This document shows, piece after piece, positions 1 through 13,000 of a stretch of 64,000 bases of DNA. The DNA is from Anas platyrhynchos (taxonomy: Eukaryota; Chordata; Aves; Anseriformes; Anatidae): the NCBI RefSeq assembly GCF_047663525.1, contig NC_092590.1:21016001-21080000 (forward strand), in the 5' to 3' direction. The notes beneath the pieces were generated by a model. That model saw nothing but the letters and a program-made list of their open reading frames with translations. It was not told where the DNA came from and did no database searches. Made by a program: the position numbers and the translations under genes. Position 1 is the stretch's first letter. Every line of letters begins with the position of its first letter.

Positions 1-3000
1 ATGCTCAATATCCTGTGTTTATAGTTAATCAGAGGACTAATTACTGAGCATGCTGGATATGGGTAATGGATCTGACATAATACAGAATTGCTTTTTAATG
101 ATGTAGATACCTGGACGTACTGTAAGAATAGTTCATTTTATAAACTGGTGGCCTGCTTACAGCGTAGTCAGTTTTTATTCACTGCCATCCTGAAGTGGAT
201 TGATAACATATCTGCAAGCAGTCTGACTGGGTTCCTCTTCTTTGTTGTGGGATTTTTATTCAGCTGTTGCTCTCCCCTCCCCTTTGAGTTGATGAGACTT
301 GGTGCAATAATGTAAGTGTTCGTTACTAACAACATGTTTTGTGATTTATGTTCTGTACCAGTTCAAGAAAAAGCTGTTGGTGGAAGGAAGATGGATTCTT
401 CCAAATATCAGCCCTATCAGCCAGCTGCTCCCGTCTGCTCCTGTGTGGATGTGCTCAGAAAACAAACTGACAGATGATAGCTGTCTCCATGTCACTGCTT
501 GAAACATGAAACAAAACATACAACTTTTGAACCACATAAAGAATGTTTCAACTTAGGATTACTGATTTTGAATGGTGAAGGGTGATTCTGAGTATTATGG
601 AAAAAAAAAAAAGTCTTGAGTTTACTATTGTAAAAATTCTGTGGCTGGTTTTACTTTGATATTCAGCACAAGAAAAATGTGACCTCCTTACGTATCAGCC
701 CAGGTTCTCGCCTTGGTTTTGAAAGTTCACCTGTTAATTCAAATTGCTGTAAGTATTTGACTTACTTCAAAAATCAAATGTTTGCACTGCTGGCTATATA
801 AAGTGGGAAAACAATCAGTGTTGGTTACGGACAATTTAGTGGCTCGGTGGACTGTATTTTCTTTTGAGCGCTTGATAAGCAAGTTTTTTGTTTTGTTTTT
901 TAAGATAAGGCAACCCTAGTGAAGTGTCAGACTATTTTTGGATCACTTTTAGAAAACATTATTGTGAAGGCTCTCTTTTCAATAGTTGTGGAGTGGAGGG
1001 GAAACCTCCTTTGTTAATTAAATATTACAGTGAGTCCCTGGTAAATGGGTGATTAAAAAGTCCACAGATGGACTTTTTAATGGATAATTATTTTTTTTTT
1101 TTCGGATGGATAATATGTAAGTAAAGCTCGTAGCTGGGGATTTTGATGAAAGCTGCACATGACGATCCTATGAAATTGGGGGTTTTATTCTCCCATGTGG
1201 AGCCTTAATCCCCTAAGGGAAAGGAAGGCTGACACTTCACTTTGGTGAAGTGAAAAAAGGTGCTTTTTTTTTTTTTTAAATCAAACTATGTTCTTGATGG
1301 TCACTGTCTTTCAAAATCCTAGTTTTTTATTAATCAATAGTTGTCTCAACTTTTTTCACTTCTTTAAGACACTGAATTTCTCACTGCATAAATTAACGAA
1401 TATCACATCCAAACAAGGAGACATTGTTATAACTTAGGATATTTGCAGTTAAAGGATAAAGGATATTCAATTGCAATACCAAAAAGCCAAACTGCTGCAT
1501 ATAGGAAGCTCCCTTCTGTTAAGTTAGGAGACAGACAGCAGGATTTTTAGGATTGAAGTTTACCAGCCTGATGATAAAAGAGGTGTTATAAACTGCAAAG
1601 TCAAGGAAGTTTCAGCAACACAAATCTGTCTTGTGCCTTTTGTATGCACTAAACTTACGGTATCAGTGTTTACATTTAAATGCAATGTAATTGTTTTTCT
1701 GAAAATAACAAGAAGGATCTTAGTTATGCTTTCTAGGTGGCCAGGTAAAACAACTAGTCAAAAGAAACCCCAACAACCTGAAAACCTGAAAAAAGTTCTC
1801 AAAACTGAACTACTTAGCTGGTGTGTTCACGGTGGAAGGATTTCAGTTTTTGAAGAATAATAACCCCAGTTGGAAAGCTGGCAGCAGGACTAAGTGACTG
1901 ATTTCTGAAAGCAAAAATTTTACCATAAATTCTTCTACAGGCAGGTAACTTAAAATTTTGAGGTTTTGTTTCCTGGATTTACAACGTAAGTGGTAACGAT
2001 GGGAGCACAAATGTGTTGTTGTTTTTTTTTTTCCAATGAGGAAGAATGTATTGGGTTTAATTTGTTTAAGATCTCAAAATTTTACCAGCCTGAGAACATC
2101 TGAATTTTGCCAGAAGTGCCAGAGTATGGATCCCTTGATGTAGAAGGCTTTTTTTTCAAACAAGCATGAAGGTAGCACAGTTTACACGATGCCTGCAGAC
2201 ATCCTAGCAACCAAAAGTTTTCATTTATTCAGTGTTGTCCTGTCAGCTTACTTTGCCTTAGTGTCTGTTTAAAGGCTAACTTGTCAAGGGATAAGGGGGA
2301 GAGGGAAAATATATATTTTTAACACTTCAAGTTCTCTAGCTGTATAGTCTTGGTTTTTTACACGGTCAGGGTGGTTTGTCACAGAGCATGCATTGGAAAA
2401 CAGTGACTAAAAAGTTGAAATTCAGCTTTAATGTAACTTGCTCCGTACTTTTAGGTAAAGACTAAGTACCATTTTCTTCCCCAGCAAAATCTGTAATAGA
2501 AATTGCTCTAATGCAGGTGGCAGACCTGCCCTGGGGCTCTGCCAGGTCTCAGTAAGGCTGGGAATTGACATAGAGAGAAGGGGCAGGGATAGGGGATCAA
2601 AAAAAGTCCTGTGAGTCTCAACAGTCACATTTAGAAAGCACAATAGTCCTAAATAATCTGCAGTTTTGATGTAGCTAAAGGCTGTCCCTCTAGCAGAAAA
2701 CTGGAGGCCACAGAGCCAAGAAATATGAATTCACAAGGGAAGGGTAAAGGGAAAAAGAAAATGAGGGTAATTCAGGTGTATTTGTTCAGCAGACTAGAGC
2801 GAGCAGGCCATAGCTATACCTGATCTCAGGTTGGGTATGAGCTGTGCCTCCAGGAAGAGCGATGGCAGGAAGCTTTGAGGGGTCCTGTCTGTTCTCTCCA
2901 GGGGTAACAGTAAGCTAATCGTGCTCCAAGGTGTAGTTGCTGATTGAACTATATTTTTGGCTTGAAGTGCCCTAATACCTTACATAATTAAGTGAAAATG

Positions 3001-6000
3001 CTATTTTTGACATATTGTCATTGAGCACTGGAGCTGTTACAATGCATGCGGGAGAACTCGTGAACAGGTAACAGAAGCAAGAATGCAATGTTGTTCGTCT
3101 GCTTACACTGATTCTCCTGTTCTTTGTAATATTCTTGCTAGGCACTTTACTACAGTCTTTTGGGTAACTTCTGTATTTTTTTTAAAGACTGCTTTATACC
3201 TACTGTACAGTTACTAATCTACTTTTTTGCTAAAAAAAAAAAAAAAAAAGCCCTGGTATTTGTCTAGAAATAGCCCCGCATTTCAGGCTTCATTGGAAGG
3301 TGGAAGTTTGACAGACTCCTCAGCCAGGCCTGAGTCCCTCAAGTCAGTAGAGTTCAGTTTATTTTGTATACATGAAAGCTGTCATGTGAATCACTAGCCA
3401 CCCACCTGTTTAATAAGCTTCCTTAATTTGTAGGTTAGAACAAATCCACGACATCTCTGCACCAGAAGTGGTCCACACACATTCTGTATCAGTTGATGCA
3501 ATGCTCAGAGTCCTCACAGAGATCTATTTTTAATAAGAAAATTGAGCACCTCGATGTTGGTGAGCTCCTCCCATAGCGCAATTAGACAGTCTGCAATTTG
3601 GTGCACATTAGCAGTTGAGAGCTTGTCAATAGCCCACGGGCAGGGAACTAAAGAAACCTTGGTAATTATTTTTTTAACTATCTGTACTTAAAATCATGGT
3701 CTTCAAGCAAGACTTCAGCAAGTTTGTTTTAGTGCATGGTATTCTAGAGCTGTTAGTCCCACATGTGGACTGAAAGAATTCTTGCCCTGATTCAGCTGAC
3801 TGCTGTGTTGGTTGGGGGGGAGGGTGGGGGGATAAGTTTCCACATGTCTTTTGTGTAGAACTTTGCCACTTATTAAAGTATTGCTCAGATAAATAAACGC
3901 TTCATGTTCAGCAAGTCACAGCTGGAGTAGTCATTGGTACACCACCCGCAGTTTCCCAGGCAGCACACCTGCACAGCAGAACAGCCCTCAGCCCTACTGC
4001 AGCTCCGCTAACAACATCAGTACTGTAAGTGCCCCTCCTCACCTCTGCACCAAGAATCACTCCCCTTACCTTATAGAACTGAGGGTTATAAGGAGAAGTA
4101 TGTTACTCACCTGGGCCATCACCAACAGCAGGACTGTGTCTTTCTACAGCTTTCCTTCACGTCGGGCTCTGTCCAGTCCTTCCATGTTCTTCTAGCCACC
4201 TGCATTTCCCCTCTTTGCATTGCACCAGAGCAGACTGCTGGCAGAGAGGAATCTGTCTGCTCAGGGGCAGAACAAGCTGCAGGAACATTCATGGAAAGTA
4301 GAAACTGCAACTAGCCCCTTCCAGTTCAGCCATACCTTGCAGCACACACTCGGAGCTTTACCCCTCTTTCTATATACACGGTGGGGTTTTGGCTTAAAAC
4401 CCTTTCATAAATAGTGGTATTGAACTGTATACAAAAGCTCTCATCCAAAACAAGATTAAAGAACATGCTGTAATCTGTAATGTCTTATGGGTGATGAGGT
4501 GTTTTTGTTGCCATTTGAAGCTAACATTTTTTCATAAAAAATTGAAGTATCTGGGACAACGATTACAGGCTTCAGCCTAGATCACCACAGTGCAGTCTCC
4601 TGAAGCAGATGGGCTCAACAGTTTGCAGCAGGTGGGAGAGCACCCTGTGAAGCCACATCCCCTTTCCCACCCTCCTCCATGTTCACACCATTCACACCAG
4701 AACTGAGCGGTGTATCCGGAACTGCCCCAACACTTCCCAACAGCCACTGTTTTGGGAAGCCTTTTTTTCTTTCCCTTCTGAACAGAAAAACTATTCTCAG
4801 TTCATTTAAGGAGTACCAGATATAAAGACAAAACCCCCTGACCGTACAAACTGCATGTTACAGCTGAACAGTAGGAACAGATGCCCACTTATTTTCCCAT
4901 ATTAGCAATTAAATTGGCCACTAGTTCAAGCAAACAAGCACAAGACAGGAATTCAGTAGCTCAGTGATGGAATAAGCACTCGAGCAACTAACCTTCATAT
5001 AAAACACTACCCGGGACACCACAGCTACACTGCAGAGCATGCAGAGGGCCAAGAATGAAGGAAAACAAGGAGCCTGCAGAACACAGCTATAGTACGATGA
5101 AAGCTAAATAAAAGATATAGTCCATATAATGCATTTAGAAACCAAACAAAAAACACTTTTTCAGATAAGATGATGAATGCAACCACGGCTCTGAACTGCT
5201 GCCCAGTCAGAGATGAAGCACATTCTGTGGGATGCAGATCGACCCTTACAGTCAGCTGCTGCTACTTTCAGTGACTCAGGGGGAAGGGAAGGCTTCCCCT
5301 CCACTTCCCCTCCCTCCACCTCCTACGCTCACACTATCCAACCCAGTTACCTGAGGCAAGTATCTCAAAGGAGCAAGAAAAAGCACGCTCAGGGAAGAGA
5401 ATTCTCTCACTTCAGCAGACAAAAATCTGTGCTGGCAGAAAAAGGATGAGAGAAAGCTCTGCAGAAGTCAGATCTTCACATTTGGCATCAACAAGCAGAT
5501 TTCATTCACAGATTATTAAAAAGCACCTTGAGGTCTATTGATTTTAAAGTTAATTTTTTAGTTATTTTACACACTAATGCACTGAACCCACGCTATCCTG
5601 AATCCATTAGCATCATGTGAATATTATAGAGTTGGTGTTCGCTGAGAAGTTCTAAAAAACTGATTCTCTGTGGAAGACATTTCTTCATTTCAGTGGGTTC
5701 AACTAGTTCAGGTGAGCTATTAATTAATTCAACGTTAAGAAACCAATCAGGAGTTTAAGGACAGACGACCTGGATATGCATGTTCTCGAGTAAAAAGAGC
5801 ACTTGGCAAAATGGAAAAAGAATGATCAAAAAGTACATCACAACACAAACCCAGATACCATTGGGAAGCTTAAGTGAAGATACAGGGGGCTTGAGATTCA
5901 TGTCCATTCCCCCCCCCATTTGGTATATTAACTAATATTTAGCTTATTTAAAATAAACAAACATGGCAGGAAGAGTGAGTGTGGCTCAGCCCAGCACAGG

Positions 6001-8359
6001 TAAAATCCCTGAACATCCAGCTTCATGATGGTAAACATAAGGACACCAGTAAGGAGGACCATGTTTGCACTGTAATCCAGCTGTACATTACAGTTGCTAC
6101 ACTGTTCTTCTGTTGAGATTTCAGTACATTTCTAAATCAAAATCCCAAGTGACATCAGATATCTCCAAACAAGTAAGCTCTGTATCAAAACATGAAGCCC
6201 TCCTCAGTGGAATACCTAAAAAAGCCCTGCCGGAGAATATTGGACTAACAAACTCATTTTGCCAGCTGATTCAATTAGCCCTTCACCAGTTCTTCTAAGT
6301 GACCACAAAAGAAGGATTATACAAAAGAATTTTGCAGAGCTGAACAAACACTACCACTCAACATTCAGCCAGCAAGATAAAACACAAGATTTCTTAAGCA
6401 CTAATGCTTATAAAGCTAGGAAATTCTACTTGGAACTGTTAAATACAATATGCTACGTGGCCTTCTCCAACAGGAACCTCTCAAAAGCTAGGTTTGATTC
6501 TGTCACTTTCATTCTGAATTTCACTCACCAGATTCAACTTCAGATAGAGGGTGGCTTTCTGAACCCAACCCCTGCACACGTGGACAGTGTCTTTGCATCA
6601 CTCCTGGCTCATCTGTCCCTGCTTTGTACACTTCCTTTCCAATTTTTGAGTTCAACCAGAAGTTCCTCGTTCATCAATGCAGACTTTGTAGAACTTTTGC
6701 TCCACTTCCTGCATGAGGGAATGAATCATTCCTGAGCTCGGAGAAAGCAGGCAGATAAGATTAGGGAAAGTTCATGGATGACCTCTGGGTCATCCCCAGA
6801 TTCACAACAGAAAACGCCCCAAATGCTTTCAATCTGTTCCAGACTGATTTTCTTCCGCCTCGAAGATTCCTCTTGCCTAGTTTTAATGGGGAAAGGGATT
6901 AAATGCTTTAAGAAAGTGACAGAACATAATGTTCCTGGAACATCTGACTCCAGAAGCCAAAAATACAAGTGGGAAAAAAAGTCAAATATAAGTTTCTGAT
7001 ACTGTATTTCTTCTGACAAACCTCCAACAACAGATTTTAAATGGATTGGGAAGAGCAGAAGCCTGGAAAGAGAATTCCTGTCTCTGAACAAAAAGGTACA
7101 CGTCTAGACAGCTGGAACGACGCCTGCACATTTATTTCCACAAAAGCAATTAATCCTCTCCACTTTGGAAGCAGATTCAGATTTCAGGCTCTGCAGGTTA
7201 CAAGTAACAGTACTATATATAAGAAGAAAAGACTTTTTTTCACAATGTTGGCAACTCACCATTTGAAGAATCACTCCTTAATGGAAACTAAACCTAATTT
7301 TGCCACAGAAACTGAACACTGCACAGATGTCTCCCAGCTGTAATCAGCTCTCGTCACAGACAAATCACATTTGATCAGACCAAGAACTCTCTCACAGAAT
7401 AAAGCATAATCTTAGTTTCATGCCAATTAGTGGGTTTTGAGACTTCTTTTTTCTTAAATGGGAGGAAAGCTGAAGAACACAATTGCTTGAAGTCCAATAT
7501 CCATGAGAATTTCAGGCTAGGATTTATGCAAACTCAGCCTGGTCCTGCAGACTGCATGCTCACTAGCAGCTGGAACACCAGAAACACACCTATTGCACGT
7601 CTTTGGGTTTAGGTTCTTCCACTTAAAAGAGTCCAAGCTCTGACAGTTCATAACTACAAGCAAAGCAAGGTGCAGAAGAGCACACACAATGCACAGTCAC
7701 TTCAAAAGCACATCCCAATGTGAACTAAAACTTTTACCACACACACACCTTTATAAACCTCCAAAAACTTCCCTTGATTCACAATTTAAAAAGTTATTTT
7801 AAAACAAAACCCCAAAGTTCTTAGAAAAGTCACTCCCTTCAAAAGTTAACCACGTATATAGCTGTATCAGCTACTACAATTTAAAACAAATATTTCAGGG
7901 GCTCTTCATTCCACATGTATGTGAAGTTTCCATACCTTGAGTTCAAAGGTTAAAAGACAGAATTTCATGCCGCAGTAAGAACACATCCTGCTTGTCTAAC
8001 GGACAGCACTTATCTTCTTGTTAAAGCCAAGGACAGCCAAGGTTAAAAATAAAATAACTCACCCTCAACTAATGCATGATGATCCTAAAAGAAATCACTA
8101 GGGGTTTGGATACCTCAGCAGTGAAGTGTATTTACCACCCTTGCAGCTCAGGTCAGTTGGAATGAAGTTATCGCTACTGTACAGAAAGAATTCTGCTCTG
8201 AAAGCGGAACCAGTCAGCAAGCAGTGAACGACATCATTTTACTAACAGTGGAAGAGAACTATCATGCCTAAAGAAAACAATATACAGAATTGAACTGACA
8301 ATAATGCACACATTCCAGGAAGAAATTGGCAACAAAACCACCAGTCTCTTGTTATGTAA
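1..8359. other. Left flank without a supported exon
   Basis: AT-rich sequence. By synteny with human 8p22 the next gene leftward would be ZDHHC2 on the plus strand, and its 3' UTR could reach the ATTAAA/AATAAA pair at 3872-3897. I find none of its coding sequence, so this is conjecture. An open frame of about 170 codons without ATG lies at about 6223-6735. T and A homopolymers occur near 1264 and 3232. No CR1, tRNA or coding homology was recognised. Confidence 0.5.
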
Positions 8360-9946
8360 GAAAACATTTTTTAGGCCTTTATTTACAAAAGCTTTAAAAA
8401 GAAATACCCTCTGTTATGCAAATTATTTGTTGTTTAAAAAGGACCACCCAGTTACATCATCGTAACTCAATGAAAAAAAGGTGTTTGGTGTTGTGGGTTT
8501 TTTTTCTGAAGTACAAGGTAAAACAGTAATTTGGCGAACATTTGGAGATTTTTCTACGATTGATTTCTGTGTTGAACACACATACGCGCGCACGCAAACA
8601 CAGGCACACAATGTCGCACATTCCATCATTTCAGGCTAGTATTTAGCTATTCAATACCAAAAATCCTTCCTGCACAACTGCTCTGTACACAGGGTATGCA
8701 GAGTTAAGAACATCCTTTAGGGTCCTTTAAAACAATGTATCTAAAATATATTGCTAAAATACACTCAAAAATAAACTAGCATTACACTCCTCAGGTAAGT
8801 TTATTAGCTCTAAGTTATTTATACTTTGTTGTTGCACAACAAGTATCTGCAACAGCTGTCTTTGTATCGGCTACAGAAGAGCACGATTTAATTGTCCTAA
8901 TTTAATAATTCAATTAAATAGTATTTTTTTCAGATCTTTGGGTTTTATCTTTACCTAAACTGACTTTCAAAATTTATCAAATCATGTATTCAATAAATAT
9001 GAATTCATAAAAAATATTCGGGGTATAACATTACTAGAATAAAAGCTAGAAGTTAATCAAGGGAAGTGCGCCATTACAAAATTCCTACTATTCCAATGTC
9101 CTTCAAATCTTAGCTTAATGGCCAAATGCTAAAGCCAAAGCTGTTTTTTTTCCTGAAGGGTGTAAAGCTGTTTTTTCAAGCTTCTTTCCCTCATCACAGA
9201 GCGGTTTTAAAGCAGCAGGCCAACCAGCAGTTGACACGTGCAGGATGTGTTTGACGACTGAACACTAGTAAAATAACAGCAGTTACTATGATTTCAGTAG
9301 TTTCTTTTGCTCGAACAAAGGCAGATTATGCAGCAAATAAGTCATGTTCTATGGGTTAAGATACCATGGAAATACAGTGTGAAGCTGCTGAGCTCGGAAG
9401 ATGATTGTTTTCTATCTGAGGGCAAGAGAAAAAAAAAACAAAACTTGAAATAAAGCAGAGGATTTGAGTCAGTCGCCCTCTAAAGTGCAAATCTGATGGT
9501 CCACAATCTTGAATAGCTAAAACGCCTGCATACTGGAAGGAACAGACATGAATGGGGAAGTTAGTTACAATCAGTGCGAGTTAATTTGGATAAGGGAGGG
9601 GAAAGAGGAAAAAAAACTAAGACCAAAGACCAATATAAGTAAGTTTACCATACTATTCATTTTGATTTAGCTTTCCCCTTCTCTCTGCCACACTGATCCT
9701 ACACGTGCGTCTTTACAAATGGGCTAGTTATGACTCCAAAAGTAACCCATAAAATTATACATATCAATCAATATTAAGATCAAAATCTGTGATAGCAACA
9801 GTCAGGTTTAGTACATAGAAAGGCAGAAAAGAAAGTGTGCCGAGAAAGGGGGAAAAAAAAAAAGCCTTATTGTCCAAGGGGTTCAACCAGAGATAAAACC
9901 TATATACAAGCATGTGGAGCTCAAAAAGATGGCCTTTCCTTTCATG
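8360..9946 (-). other. CNOT7: CNOT7 3' UTR, end approximate
   Basis: Sequence contiguous with the last CNOT7 exon and containing no competing coding exon. Minus-strand AATAAA hexamers (TTTATT on the plus strand) lie at 8810-8815 and 8378-8383, giving UTRs of about 1.15 or 1.6 kb. A longer form reaching the hexamer at 7131-7136 cannot be excluded. Which site is used is inference. Confidence 0.55.
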
Positions 9947-10075
9947 TCATGACTGTTTGTTGGCTTCTTCTTCATAAGCATTTCCTGTGCCATTTTGTAC
10001 GTAAGATGACCCCGAACCAAGGCCATATAAGTGGCCACAATATTTGGCATCGTCAATGTGATCTTCAAAGAACAT
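9947..10075 (-). CDS. CNOT7: CNOT7 coding exon 6 (residues 244-285 and stop)
   Basis: Acceptor CTCCAG; 129 nt, encoding [20 protein letters not shown] to the terminal EEEANKQS followed by TGA. This is the last coding exon, and the 3' UTR continues leftward in the same exon. Confidence 0.97.
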   Translation of the reverse strand: MFFEDHIDDAKYCGHLYGLGSGSSYVQNGTGNAYEEEANKQS

Positions 10076-13000
10076 CTGGAGTGTGAAAAGAAAGACACAA
10101 ATTATTGCCAAAGCAAAGGCCAAGTTCAAACAGAACTACAGAAAGGCTTAAACACTTTTTAAAACTAAGTTTTTAACTTACACGTACATTGCTAAACAAT
10201 TAACTCAACTGAAAAGGCTTTAAAAATGCACACTACACATAGTTATCTCTGCTGACTACTGCGTCCTTAGTAATGCTGTAAAAATGCTGTATTTAGAAAG
10301 AATCTCTGGAAGTACTCAAAAAAAATCATCATAATCCATTTTTGTTTATTTAAACAAATGATTTTCACTAAAACCCCAGAATTCTACTTCCATGAATAAG
10401 AGGCTTTGGGTAGACAAAGTCAAGCAGGTAATTTGCCATGTTACAACCTGCATTTTAAAGAAATGATGATGGGTTTGAACCTTTTCTCTAAAAAAAAAAT
10501 AACTAGAAAGTCAGTATTTTAGGTATGATTATCAGATATTTTTCCTTTTTTTGCTTTGGATGTTGTTTCAAATTCAAGAGTAAAATACTAATGATAGAGT
10601 TAGCAGCACCATGCTATGATGCTTGGATCACACCAGAAACAGAATCTTTTGCAGCCCATGACCTGCTCAACGATGTTAACAGTTCCAGGGGAGGCAGAAC
10701 AGAGCGTTACGATGAGCAAAGCAGATTAAACCACAGCACTTATTATTCACTTATCTCATTAGCAGCTGTCAGAAACTTGTGGTCAGTTTCTCCTTTATAC
10801 AAAAGGCCAGATTACTGGATGCTGAGGCTTCTACATCCTGTACTAAAACTTACTAAAAGATGAGGTTTGCCATTTGTCACCTGGTGTCATTACTATATCA
10901 AAACAATCCCCTGACAGATCCCACATTCTGATGTCCAAGCATTTGTCCAGTGCAACTTGTTTCAAGACAAAGCCCCTTCATGAAAAGTGTCCTAGTATCT
11001 TCCTATTGTATGCAGACAAGTAGCAATGATATGCAAAGCTTGTAAGACTTAATTTCCATTTCTGTAAGACTTTAAATAACTGATACATAATCTTTTAGAA
11101 ACTCTGTTAGTTTATCTGTGCTTATGCATGGTAAACTCAAGATGAACAGTGTACGGGCATTCTCCCCAGCAGCCTGTCAGTCAGTATTTAGAATGCCCAC
11201 ACCAGAAGTGGCTAGCGCATACAGACCTGCTCTTTCCCTGGCACTAGGCCTGTCACAAACAGCAGCACACACTGGCTGGGTATTACAACTGAGAAGCAGG
11301 TCTGCAAAAAGCAGCCTGAGTACAGTTACTCAGAAAGGAGGCTGGCTCTAGCAGCTCCATTGCAACAACCACCTAAGAAATTTTGCAGAACAAGAAAGGG
11401 GAAAAAAAAAAATCCCTTACTCTGGCAAAAATACAGTCTTGTATCTGTCAAGAAAGCAGAGACCCCTGAAGCCCCTTAGAGACTTCTTTAAAATACATCA
11501 GACTTATCAGCCATCAGCAAAGAATCGGCAATTTCATCTGTTAGAGCAAGTTACTACTATGTAGATAAAACCAATACATCCACCTACTTCTCGCATTTTG
11601 AAGAAGGCCATTCCTGTGAGTAAAGAATCAGATCCTGCCTGATGCTGTGGTCCTATCCTTTCCAGCTCTAACTGCTCAGCCACTTCTTGTAATCCACCCT
11701 GAAAGAGAAAACATCTGTTAACTGCTGCAGAACTCAAATTTGAGAACTGATTATCAGTATTTGGGAAAACCCGTTACACCAGACATACAACTTTTGCATG
11801 AAGCATGAGCAGGCACTATGCTAGACAGATACACACCTGATGAATCCACATTTCAGTATCAAGAGCTGCATTAAAGTTCTGCATCAGTGTTGCTTAAACA
11901 AAGCAACAAAACTACTACTGCTTCTTGTTCCAACCTGTCCAATAAACATAACTTGCTACTTAACAAAACAAATTCTTTAAGGCATCAAAAGGACTGGCAA
12001 TGCTGAAGAATAATACAAGGTGTTCCTGTAACCCTTCTATTTGAATGAAAGTTTAAAAGGTAAAAATAATGTTCTACAAACACAAGGATTCAAGTACTTA
12101 CAAATGAGGCGCTCAGTTAAAGTATCTAGGCTTCCTTTGAAATTGACTTTTCTCCCCACTTACCTTTCAACAATTAAGTTGAGGGTTTCTCACTTCCCTT
12201 TACAAAACACTGAGAGCATCCTTAAGTATCTAGAAAGCTACAGGGAGTCCAGGAAAATGTTACACAGCAGGCATTTAGAAACAAGGAGGTAGAGTTTAAA
12301 AAAAGGAAAAGGAGGAAAAGACCACCAACTCCATCTCTACACACCTCTTTAAAGTTTGTTTCATTAACTGCTATAAGAGGGTATGGGGAAAAAAAACATG
12401 CAAAAAAAATAAAGTTATCATCTTGTAGCTTGTTTTCTAAGATAAGAAAAGAAAAAGACAGTCACTTTTCTCTTAGAAATGTATATTTAATGGCCATATC
12501 ACCTGCAAAACGAAGCCTAACTCTTACTAAAAGGATATAGGCACCTCACATGCAAAGAGGGAACCATTTACAACAGTAATTGGTTTGAATGTTGACACAT
12601 GGTTTAAAAGAAGACACTATGAAGGTGCAGACATCGCTAGCTGTTTTTAAAGGTAAAGCTTCTGCAGTTTTGAAACTTTTCGTTTTCCATTAAGCTCTAC
12701 ATCTGTGGAAAAACTAACCCCAAACAGCACAGTGACTATAAAAGTCTTTATTTTAGCACCCCAAAATGGTAATAACCACTTGCAGAAGCAAACCTGTCAG
12801 AGATGAGTTTGGTTTTACAGATATGTCTATCCTTCAACTGTGTTAAATTGTAAACGGCAGCTATGTAAGATGTGGGAACGCAATTTTCCACAGCTTTTTA
12901 TTTTATTAAATCTTTACATCATAAAGCCACTGGAAGCAGACTAAAGCACATGGCACATGCTTTAAGGTCTACACAGATCGAAACCAAAGATGAACCCTAT

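Noticed and set aside
6726-7091. 121-residue minus-strand open frame
   Set aside because: No recognised similarity, no splice-site framing and no codon pattern suggesting a gene; taken as chance.
8560-8620. Alternating CA/CG-rich patch
   Set aside because: Degenerate purine-pyrimidine tract, not a clean microsatellite or a defined regulatory site.
9835-10098. Open frames of 83 and 71 residues over the CNOT7 last exon
   Set aside because: Shadow frames of the true exon, whose frame is fixed by the conserved C terminus EEEANKQS.
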